From: CALFER01 sp964472395
GTDB lineage: Bacteria > CSSED10-310 > CALFER01
DNA: 31,193 nucleotides
Assembly (NCBI GenBank): GCA_964472395.1
Contig: CAYYMM010000048.1
Location: 1-31,193, forward strand
Reading direction: 5' to 3'
The notes under the pieces are model-generated. The model was not told the DNA's origin. It searched no databases and saw only the letters and a program-made list of their open reading frames with translations. A program made the position numbers and the translations under genes. This document shows, one piece after another, positions 17,301 through 23,798 of the stretch; the first letter of the stretch is position 1; each line of letters starts with the position of its first letter.

Positions 17301-17599
17301 GTGATGATCCCGATGCCGGGCTTCGCCATGAGATACACATTCTCCACCCCGTCGATCTCCATGAGCAGCTTTTCCAGCCTCGCCCCCGCCAGCGCTTCGA
17401 CTTCTTCCGGGTCGAGCCCAGGCATTTGGATCATGACATCGGCCATGGGAACGGTGATCTGAGGTTCTTCCTCGCGCGGGGTGACGACGAGAGCGACGAC
17501 CCCGACCAGAAACGAAATGACAATGAAGAGAACCGACAGGTGCGACGTCAGGAAGAGCCGCACGATTCGCGTCGTAAGGCTCATTTTTTCGCCATCCAT
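14351..17599 (-). CDS. RND efflux pump inner-membrane transporter (AcrB/CusA superfamily)
   Basis: This 1082-residue proton-driven exporter has the usual length and twelve-helix layout. Helix 1 is near 17-39, two large periplasmic domains are present, and helix 4 carries the proton-relay pair in LGLLVDDPIVDVENIY. The second half repeats this with FFTATGMIGIIALAGIVVRN. The motif PREEEPQITVPMADV after helix 1 and PPPGPPVLAMVVAEIYG in the second periplasmic region mark a subgroup distinct from classical AcrB. Metal-type (HME) methionine relays are not evident to me, so substrates are left open. GGGAGGG lies 7 nt before the ATG, and the start follows the fusion-protein stop by 3 bp. It is the third gene of the tolC-fusion-RND unit. 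Confidence 0.94.
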   Translation of the reverse strand: MDGEKMSLTTRIVRLFLTSHLSVLFIVISFLVGVVALVVTPREEEPQITVPMADVMIQMPGLDPEEVEALAGARLEKLLMEIDGVENVYLMAKPGIGIITVQFYVGEDRERSLVKLYNKIQSSIDLVPGDVRGWVVKPIEVDDVPIVTVTMSSDRYSDHELRRVAEEVQYAIQEIPSVGRSFVHGGRPRQVRVELDIDAMTSRNLSPMQLVQAIQGADANYPAGEQIIANRIVQLEAGTFLRSVEEVNNLVVGVSDGRPIYLRDVAQISDGPAELVSYTWNGFGPAFEGRDEQVERGKLLPSVTLAIAKKKGQNAVTAAEEIVRLGNELRSKVIPDGIDVIISRNYGETANEKVNELVKHLLIAVMTIVVLLAIALGVREAFIVALAVPMTLAFTLIGDTLVGYTINRVTLFALILSLGLLVDDPIVDVENIYRHFQLKKFPPFKATLVAIEEVRPPTILATLTVIVSFLPMFFVTGMMGPYMRPMPFNVPMAMLMSLVVAFTVTPWATYHLLKHEYHHKHEERDIRKGMVFRVYNATMRQLLSSPRRAWMFMTIILGLFIFSLILVFIGAVPLKMLPYGNKDEFQLVIDMPEGTPLERTEVVARELGNYIATVNEVIHYQIYVGTASPFDFNGLVRHYFLREGPHVADIRVNLVNKEHRKSKTHAIALRIRNDVNRIAEAYGANIKIVEPPPGPPVLAMVVAEIYGEPWMKMESLHAATRAVEKLFTETPGMMDVDTYLEDEQTKITFQVDKEKAMLHGITTEHVAQTLSLAGIGLPAGSLHVLGERNPLNIVLRLPLRDRASIDRFTTLRMMATDGILVPLSEITRIQESIVPKTIYHKNSHRVQYVTGEVVGVSPYKPIFQMQDATARMESLRNVRINWRGEGEWKITLDVFRDLGLAFVGALIGIYILLLIQTHSLTMPMIIMAAIPLTLIGVLPGFWLLNVLFAGSSGGFADPIFFTATGMIGIIALAGIVVRNSIILIDFTQRSIQEGHSIVEAIVLSGAVRFRPILLTASAAILGSWVIALDPIFSGLAWTFIFGIFSSTAFTLVVIPVIFWLLYHNKPAPGSEPVQMEESTHDS

Positions 17600-17602
17600 G
17601 TT

Positions 17603-18679
17603 TCAACCCTCCCGCTGTTCGTCGCGAATGACGACACGATCCCCGGCTTCGAGACCGGAAAGTACTTCGATGCCTCCGTCGTGCGTGTATCCGGTACGGA
17701 TCAGCCGGGTTTCCAGTCTCTGATCAATAACGATCTGAACCATCTCAATTTGACCTACGCGATAGACGGCACGAGGATTGACGAGCATCATTTTGCGGTC
17801 GGCCAACGGGAGATAGCAGCGCCCGAACATGCCAGGCTTGAGCTCGGGATGCGGTTCGAGGCTGATTCGCATGAGAAATGATCGCGATCTCGGATCACTG
17901 CTTGGAACAATCTCATCGACCTTTCCGGGAATATCCCGATCCAAAACATCGATGCGCACCATGAGTGCCTTCCCGATTGAAATGACGTCACGACGCGATT
18001 CCGGTACAAACGCCTCCAGCCGGAATGTTTCCGTATCACCCATCTTCAGGAGGGGGACACCAGGTGCCGCAAGTGTTCCGACATCCGCCAGTTTTTCGAT
18101 TATAACCCCACTGTACGGCGATCGGATTTCCGTGAACCCGAGCATAACCGTTACTTCCTCGATACCCTTCTGCGCTTCATTCACCTTAGCACGGGCCATC
18201 TGATATTGCGCCTCGACAGTCTCGAACTCAGCCTGAGTCGCAGCGCCGGTTTCTCTAAGATTCTGATAGCGCTTGTATGCGCTTTCAGCCTGCGTAAATG
18301 AGGCGTTCGCAGCAGACAGACCGGACTTCGCCTGTCCGAGTCGGGCCTCCAGATCACGTCGATCCAACTCGATCAGAAGATCACCGGACTTGACCATGTC
18401 TCCGGCCTTGACATGAATTTCGCGAATATGAGCCGGCGCTTTCGACGTGATGACGGTCTCTTTCTTCGAACTCAAAGTCCCAATCACGGTCTCGAAATGG
18501 GCGACACTCGATTCGAGCACCTCTTCCGTTTTCAATGTCGAAACATCCACTGGCTGTAATGGTGTCTGTCCGGGATCGATCCGATGGCCGAGATATCCCT
18601 GCATATCCATGAAAACAAGTACGAGAATGATAAAAACAATCGCGGCACCCACATATCGAATGGTATTTGATCTGCTCAT
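17603..18679 (-). CDS. RND efflux periplasmic adaptor (HlyD/AcrA-type membrane fusion protein)
   Basis: This 358-residue protein is anchored by one N-terminal helix (YVGAAIVFIILVLVFM). A barrel-sandwich lipoyl-like half (ITSKAPAHIREIHVKAGDMV, then LIELDRRDLEARL) is followed by a coiled-coil hairpin (about 105-165, SAYKRYQNLRETGAATQAEF), the second half-motif EIRSPYSGVIIEKLADVG, and a beta-barrel and membrane-proximal region. It bridges the RND pump and the TolC channel. The frame is open further upstream, but AGGAGGT (18692-18686) lies 6 nt before the ATG at 18679, and that ATG overlaps the tolC stop (ATGA), so the shorter start is preferred. Confidence 0.93.
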   Translation of the reverse strand: MSRSNTIRYVGAAIVFIILVLVFMDMQGYLGHRIDPGQTPLQPVDVSTLKTEEVLESSVAHFETVIGTLSSKKETVITSKAPAHIREIHVKAGDMVKSGDLLIELDRRDLEARLGQAKSGLSAANASFTQAESAYKRYQNLRETGAATQAEFETVEAQYQMARAKVNEAQKGIEEVTVMLGFTEIRSPYSGVIIEKLADVGTLAAPGVPLLKMGDTETFRLEAFVPESRRDVISIGKALMVRIDVLDRDIPGKVDEIVPSSDPRSRSFLMRISLEPHPELKPGMFGRCYLPLADRKMMLVNPRAVYRVGQIEMVQIVIDQRLETRLIRTGYTHDGGIEVLSGLEAGDRVVIRDEQREG

Positions 18680-20103
18680 GGCATGACCTCCTGCTCTTCT
18701 TTTGACACAGCGTTTCTTGAAATCGGGACCGGGCAACGATCGGGTTCGAGCCAACGTGTATAGAGATGTCCAACCGCTCGACAAAGCGCGTTGTTGCCTA
18801 AAAGGAGATCATGTCGGGCACTCAGCAGACCCAGTCTGGCTTGAGATAAACCGAGTTCGGCTCTCTGGAGATCCAGAATACCAGCCACTCCTTCCTCATA
18901 GCGTTGCCGCACGATTCTCAACCCCTCCTCCGCCTGTTGAACCGCACTGCTGATCACATCGAGTCTCTGCCGGGCACTCTGTAACTCCCAATACGCACTC
19001 TCAACGTCCAATTTCACCTGATCCGCATGCGCTTGCTTCATGTGACGAAGGGCTTCCTGTTGAAACCGAGCCTGACGCACCCGATACAGATCACCGGTTC
19101 CGTTGAACAGATTGAACTTGAGTGATAGTGCGAGCGTGATCGAATCGGATCCGTCCTGCATGAATGAGTTGCCGTGGTAATCATACGAACCTCGGGCATT
19201 GAGGTTGGGCAGAAATGATGCACGTGCGAGATCAACCATGTAGCCGGCGATTTCTGATTCGTGGGTCAGTGCCTTTAGTTCAGGACGATCCGTGAGGGCC
19301 CATGTGACCAGTTGCTCCAGATCCACGTCCGGACAATCACCTCCCGTGAGATCACCGGAAGGAATGAACACCTTTCCCGGCGGGCTGCCCAGTGCCGACG
19401 AAAAACCCGCGAGCGCAAGGCGGAGTTGATGCTCCGCCGTAATCGCCCGTTCGCGGGTTTCTGCGGTGTGAACCTCTGCCTGAAGGACATCGGAGCGAAC
19501 GACCAGTCCTTGTTCGAAGCGGTTTCGAATCATCTCCAGATTCAACTCGGCCGTCCTCAGCGCCTCATCTGTCACATGCTCGTTCTCCCGTGCGAGTACC
19601 GCTCCGAGATATGAGCGGATGACCTGGAAAAGAACGTCCTCCGTGATTCGCATGGCTTCGGCTTCTGCCTTATCCCGCTCGCGTTTGGCAAGTTGAAATC
19701 CCGACCACTCCTGTCCGCCGTTGTAGATCGGCTGGCTCAGGATGATGGAGGTGGCATGGTCGGTCAGCGCGTCGGGATGGTTCAGTAGATCTGGATTGAA
19801 GTTCTTCTGTTCAATCCGCCCCTGATTGAGAAGTGTTCCGAAGTTGGCGACAGGTTGATCGGTCCTGATGGCGCTCTGTTCGAAATCCAGTCGCGGAAAG
19901 AAAGCTGCTCTGCCCGCTGATACCGCGTTTCGTGAGGCTTCGACCTGCGCGCGCGCCGCCGCCAGACTCGGATTGGATTCATATGCCATCCGCACCGCTT
20001 GCTCGAGTGAGACCGGAATCGGATCCAATGCCAGTATCGGTTCACTTCCGAAAACTATCCAGATCGTCATTATTGATAAGATCGCTCGAAAACATGTCAT
20101 CAT
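18676..20103 (-). CDS. TolC-type outer-membrane efflux protein
   Basis: This 475-residue outer-membrane channel has a signal peptide (MMTCFRAILSIMTIWIVFG, cleavage near ILA-LD). The duplicated helical layout of the OEP family follows, each half starting with SLEQAVRMAYESNPSL- or LEQLVTWALTDRPELKA-type segments. Conserved ILSQPIYNGGQEW and FNLFNGTGD turns and coiled-coil helices such as YWELQSARQRLDVI are present. AGGAGGT at 20118-20112 lies 8 nt before the ATG at 20103 and decides the start, although the frame is open to 20211. It heads the efflux unit and overlaps the adaptor gene by 4 bp. Confidence 0.93.
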   Translation of the reverse strand: MMTCFRAILSIMTIWIVFGSEPILALDPIPVSLEQAVRMAYESNPSLAAARAQVEASRNAVSAGRAAFFPRLDFEQSAIRTDQPVANFGTLLNQGRIEQKNFNPDLLNHPDALTDHATSIILSQPIYNGGQEWSGFQLAKRERDKAEAEAMRITEDVLFQVIRSYLGAVLARENEHVTDEALRTAELNLEMIRNRFEQGLVVRSDVLQAEVHTAETRERAITAEHQLRLALAGFSSALGSPPGKVFIPSGDLTGGDCPDVDLEQLVTWALTDRPELKALTHESEIAGYMVDLARASFLPNLNARGSYDYHGNSFMQDGSDSITLALSLKFNLFNGTGDLYRVRQARFQQEALRHMKQAHADQVKLDVESAYWELQSARQRLDVISSAVQQAEEGLRIVRQRYEEGVAGILDLQRAELGLSQARLGLLSARHDLLLGNNALCRAVGHLYTRWLEPDRCPVPISRNAVSKEEQEVMP

Positions 20104-20353
20104 TTCCGCTAACCTCCTTTTCCCGAACCCATCAGTTAGAAAAAAACCCCTCATGCAAGTTACAGGGAAATTGGCTCCTCGGCTCGAAACCTTTGCCACT
20201 GTGAAAAACACACACTAGTGCATCTGGATGCTGGATCAAAGTAAACGTGTTGCTTCACATTTTGTCGCTATATGTAGTCAGGATTCCATAGATATCTGAA
20301 AAACATGGAGAATTGAACTGAATCTGATATATTAGGAGCAGTGGAGGAGTTGG
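20104..20353. other. Divergent intergenic region between tolC and the response regulator
   Basis: These 250 bp separate two divergent start codons and must hold promoters for both. On the plus strand an extended -10-like TGATATATT (20325-20333) lies just upstream of the GGAGGAG ribosome site of the response regulator, without a good -35. On the minus strand I see no convincing sigma-70 pair for tolC, which leaves room for an alternative sigma factor. No RNA gene or terminator is evident. Confidence 0.5.
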
Positions 20354-22342
20354 ATGCAGAAGACGGTTCTGATTGCCGATGACGATCATTTTACCTGCGA
20401 GTTGTTGAGATATGTCGTCGAGAGCCAGGGACTTCGCGCTCTGACCTGTCAGGATGGTCAGGAGTTGCTGGTGACTCTCCGTTCCGAGATGGTTCATATC
20501 ATTTTTCTGGATGCATTGATGCCGCGGATGAACGGATTCGAGGCATTGCGAAAACTCGATCTGGAAGAGCGAACCAGGGTCATCCCGAAGATTCTGATGA
20601 CAGGGATTTATCGTTCGGATCAGATTCGAGAGTATCTCCCCTCCGGAAACCTCATCAAGAAAATCCTCTATAAACCAATCGCTCTCGATCAATTCCAAAG
20701 CCTTCTCGAAGAAAATCTCAGTATCCGTTTCACCTCACAGGTGTTCTTTCCGGATCCGATCAAACGAAAACCAGGGTTTGACAAACGGATTGTGTCCAAT
20801 CTTCCGACAGTGGATAAATGTGATTCAGGCAAGCGATTGCTCGTTGTTCCCCTGAACGGGACGCTAGGGCAGTTTCGCTTCGGACAATTGCTCCAGTTCG
20901 TTACCCATTCCGGCGGGTCATGGCACATCGATATCGCATCATCATCGGTGTCCGGTGGTGTTGCGATTACAGATGGTCGGATCACCGCTTACTGGTCTTC
21001 GACCGAATCTGATTACCAGGAGTTGTCGTTTAAAGATAGGATGTCCCGATTCTGCGTCGGGATTTTCAAGCGAACGAGCAGTGATGGGCATCGTTGGTTG
21101 ACCGGCCCATCCGCCTCTGTGTTTACCGGTTTTTTGTATCGAATGACCACCGCCTTGGATGGACGCTACACACTAAGTCGATCTACTGAGGAATCCGAAA
21201 CGGCAAAGAAAATCAATCCGATCTCGTTTCAGCAGATCATGGATGAGATGATGGGGTCCCACTTTTGCCCAGCCCTGATTCATACCCATCTTCCGTTGAC
21301 CGGATGCAATATCAAAGTGTCACCTCATTGTATCCCGTTACCTGTGGGCATCGAATTGACCGACCAGCAAAAAAAACTGATCTATCTGATCGAGCGAACC
21401 ACTGCGATCCAGGACATTTTACGACAGCGGGAAGAAGGCAGCAGCGAAACGCTCCAATCCATTTTCAGCCTCTGGCTTGCCGGAATCGTTGAGATTCAGC
21501 GCACGATCCAAGTCAAACAATCGTTGTCCCCAACCAGAAGCAAACTCCGACCGGTCGAACCGGTTCCGGACTCCAATCAGCCGATCGGGGTCGAGGAGTC
21601 GACGGCTACTCCAGTGGCCGAGACCTCAAAGGTTGATTCTCCGACGGATCGCGTACGCCCCGTCTCACGGAAAGATAAGGACATTCTCCATCTTTTCCAT
21701 CTCGGTTTACGTGCCCAGTACTATGAATTTCTCGGTGTGAATCCGAAATGCACGGACGAAGAACTCGTGCAGGTGCTCAAACAAGTGAAATCACACTTCA
21801 TCGAATCTCCCGAGATTATGAAACTGCCTGCAGAGTCTGTTCGCCGGTTTCAGAGTCTGAACATGTTTGTAAAATGTGCGATCTCCATGCTGGGGAAGCC
21901 GAAGAGTCGGAGTCGGTATGATGCATCGCTTGCAGAGGAATCCGTGGAAAGGCGAGAGGCATTGTCGAAACAGCATTATGATATCGGGATCATGTATTTA
22001 GCCGAACAGAACCTGTCACGGGGAGCCGCCGAACTGTGTCTTGCCATTCGACTGAATCCCGCACGGGAGGAAGCGTATCTTCAATTGCTCCATGCACTCG
22101 TTCAGGAACCCGATGGATTTGAAATCGTCTTTGATGTCGCGCAGGATGCCGTCGATCGGTTTCCTAATCAGATCGAATTCCGACTAGTTCTGGGGCAGTG
22201 TTTCAAAGAAATCGGGCAAATGGAGAAGGCCACAGCCGAGTTTCTCAAGGTGTTGGACATGGACCCGGAGAACGCTGAAGCGATGCAGCACTTGTTGAGT
22301 GTTCCCGGACAGAATGCGGATCTGGGTTACATCATCGAATAA
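20354..22342 (+). CDS. Response regulator with receiver, DUF4388/PATAN, J-like and TPR modules
   Basis: This is a 662-residue cytoplasmic protein. The receiver (1-120) has the acidic pocket Asp9/Asp10, phosphoacceptor Asp53 in FLDALMP, Thr83 and Lys107. A DUF4388 (PATAN) domain at about 165-275 (LNGTLGQFRFGQLLQFV) is followed by a winged-helix-like part to about 390 (LTDQQKKLIYLIERT). A Pro/Ser-rich linker leads to a J-domain-like segment at about 453-525 (YYEFLGVNPKCTDEELVQVL, then RSRYDASL) that lacks the HPD tripeptide needed to stimulate Hsp70. Two or three TPR motifs complete it (about 540-645). There is no DNA-binding or enzymatic output, so it should act through protein contacts. Similar mosaics occur in Myxococcota and other deltaproteobacteria-like groups. 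The ATG follows GGAGGAG; no histidine kinase is adjacent. Confidence 0.88.
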   Translation: MQKTVLIADDDHFTCELLRYVVESQGLRALTCQDGQELLVTLRSEMVHIIFLDALMPRMNGFEALRKLDLEERTRVIPKILMTGIYRSDQIREYLPSGNLIKKILYKPIALDQFQSLLEENLSIRFTSQVFFPDPIKRKPGFDKRIVSNLPTVDKCDSGKRLLVVPLNGTLGQFRFGQLLQFVTHSGGSWHIDIASSSVSGGVAITDGRITAYWSSTESDYQELSFKDRMSRFCVGIFKRTSSDGHRWLTGPSASVFTGFLYRMTTALDGRYTLSRSTEESETAKKINPISFQQIMDEMMGSHFCPALIHTHLPLTGCNIKVSPHCIPLPVGIELTDQQKKLIYLIERTTAIQDILRQREEGSSETLQSIFSLWLAGIVEIQRTIQVKQSLSPTRSKLRPVEPVPDSNQPIGVEESTATPVAETSKVDSPTDRVRPVSRKDKDILHLFHLGLRAQYYEFLGVNPKCTDEELVQVLKQVKSHFIESPEIMKLPAESVRRFQSLNMFVKCAISMLGKPKSRSRYDASLAEESVERREALSKQHYDIGIMYLAEQNLSRGAAELCLAIRLNPAREEAYLQLLHALVQEPDGFEIVFDVAQDAVDRFPNQIEFRLVLGQCFKEIGQMEKATAEFLKVLDMDPENAEAMQHLLSVPGQNADLGYIIE

Positions 22343-22358
22343 GAAGCGCCCCTTCGCA

Positions 22359-22387
22359 TTGAAATCCCGACATTGATCGCGTAGAAT
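22359..22387 (+). promoter_or_regulatory. Sigma-70-type promoter of the rpiB-like gene
   Basis: TTGAAA (22359-22364) and TAGAAT (22382-22387) are 17 bp apart. The expected start near 22394 gives a short leader with GGAGGG (22399-22404) 7 nt before the ATG at 22412. The pair lies entirely in the 69-bp gap after the response regulator, so rpiB and the following Crp-type gene can be transcribed independently. Confidence 0.68.
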
Positions 22388-22411
22388 TCATCCCACTCGG
22401 AGGGCTTTGGA

Positions 22412-23134
22412 ATGAAACTGGCCATCGGATCGGATCATTCGGCTTTTGATTTGAAGCAGCATCTGATCGCGCATTTGAAAAGCGGAGGGCATGAGATCAA
22501 CGATGTCGGATGCTTCTCAAAAGACGCCGTCGACTACCCTGATATTGCAGCAGCAGTGGCTCGGAGCATCACATCCGGCCAGGTATCTCTCGGAGTGATG
22601 CTCGATGGAGCAGGTGTCGGGAGTTGTATCGCTGCCAATAAGATTCATGGAATCCGGGCAGCATTATGCAATGATCTCTACACCGCGCGAAATGCCCGTG
22701 AGCACAACGATGCGAACATGCTGCTCATGGGATCAATGGTCATCGGCCCAGGGAAGGCTTCTCAAATTCTGGATCTCTTCGTTTCGTCCCAATTCCAAGG
22801 TGGCCGTCATCAGCGACGGATCGACAAACTCATGGCCCTGGAATCCCCTTCCCAAATCGCGCAAAACTCGGCCGATTCCTCAGCAATCGGCGATCTCGTT
22901 CGAAAAGTTCTCGGCGCGGTTCAACTCAACGTTCAACCCTCGACGACACCCGTCTGCAGCGGTATGACCGCATCTGCACCGGATGGAAAACCGATGCTGA
23001 TAACGGAAGCATGGCTCCGGGAACAACAACGATTGACTCCCGGTGTCATTACGATTCCAACCGGAGCTCTGATCACTCCTCTTGCGAAGGATTACATCAA
23101 GGATCAGCACATTCGAATCGAATCGGCATCGTGA
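22412..23134 (+). CDS. RpiB/LacA-family sugar-phosphate isomerase with C-terminal extension
   Basis: The protein has 240 residues. The first 150 are an RpiB fold (ribose-5-phosphate isomerase B of the pentose phosphate pathway): GSDHSAF with Asp8 and His9, DYPD, GAGVGSCIAANK and REHNDANMLLMGSMVIG with His98. In the usual CGTGIG loop the catalytic-base Cys is replaced by Asp65 (LDGAGVGS), with a Cys moved to 72. The C-terminal 90 residues are extra: a variable linker and then ITEAWLREQQ and IPTGALITPLAKDYIK, recalling the TPxAxD segment of several microcompartment-associated enzymes. No shell-protein gene is in the window. A specialised sugar-phosphate isomerase is as likely as housekeeping RpiB. 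The Crp-type gene follows after 1 bp. Confidence 0.88.
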   Translation: MKLAIGSDHSAFDLKQHLIAHLKSGGHEINDVGCFSKDAVDYPDIAAAVARSITSGQVSLGVMLDGAGVGSCIAANKIHGIRAALCNDLYTARNAREHNDANMLLMGSMVIGPGKASQILDLFVSSQFQGGRHQRRIDKLMALESPSQIAQNSADSSAIGDLVRKVLGAVQLNVQPSTTPVCSGMTASAPDGKPMLITEAWLREQQRLTPGVITIPTGALITPLAKDYIKDQHIRIESAS

Positions 23135-23135
23135 A

Positions 23136-23798
23136 GTGAGAGATACAGAACACAACCGCACTTCCATATCATTCGGACGGCAGCTCAAGTTCGATCCCGG
23201 GGCTGTTATATTTGCCGAAGGTAGTGCAGGGACGGAGATGTACGTCATCGTATCAGGGCGAGTACGAATTTTCATCGGGACTGGCGAACGCTCGATCACG
23301 ATGGCCCGCTTGAAGAAGGGTGATTTTTTTGGCGAAATGTCCCTGCTCGAAGAATTACCTCGATCGGCGAGTGCTGAAGCTGAAGATGAGGTCAACCTTG
23401 TTGCGCTCAGCAAGAAGGACTTCATGTTCATGATTCACCAACACCCCGAAATCGCGATGAAGATTCTTGGAAAATTCTCCTCCAGACTGCGTGATGCTAA
23501 TCGCCTCATCGAACTGCTTCTGCTCGGGGATCATACCGGAATGATCATTCACAAACTTGTGACAATAGGACTTCTCCAATTCGGATGTAACGGCAAGATG
23601 CCCAATGAGTGGTTCCTCCCGGTAACATTCGAGCAATTCGCAACAGAGTGTGGCCTCCCCCTCGATCAGGTGCAGTCCGTTCTGAAAGAACTCGATCGAA
23701 TCGGCCTCGCGACGGCTGGTCCGGATGGCATTATCATTCGCAAACATCGGAAGTTAAAAAGCTATCTGGAGTATCTGAACTGGAAACTACAAACCTGA
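23136..23798 (+). CDS. Crp/Fnr-type transcriptional regulator
   Basis: This 220-residue regulator starts from the GTG at 23136, 1 bp after the rpiB stop; the frame is open back to a TTG at 23082 inside rpiB. The cyclic-nucleotide-binding fold at about 12-115 includes FAEGSAGTEMYVIVSGRVRI and the phosphate-cassette-like GDFFGEMSLLEELPRSASA, which is close to the cAMP-binding consensus. A long helix follows, then a winged helix with TFEQFATECGLPLDQVQSVL. There are no Fnr-type cysteines. Coupling to rpiB suggests control of carbon or energy genes, but the ligand and target sites are unknown. Its last 12 bp overlap the convergent TatD-radical SAM gene. Confidence 0.9.
   Translation: MRDTEHNRTSISFGRQLKFDPGAVIFAEGSAGTEMYVIVSGRVRIFIGTGERSITMARLKKGDFFGEMSLLEELPRSASAEAEDEVNLVALSKKDFMFMIHQHPEIAMKILGKFSSRLRDANRLIELLLLGDHTGMIIHKLVTIGLLQFGCNGKMPNEWFLPVTFEQFATECGLPLDQVQSVLKELDRIGLATAGPDGIIIRKHRKLKSYLEYLNWKLQT

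Noticed and set aside
16973..17881. 302-codon plus-strand open frame across the RND and adaptor genes
   Set aside because: It is antisense to two well-supported genes and crosses their junction; no domain is visible.
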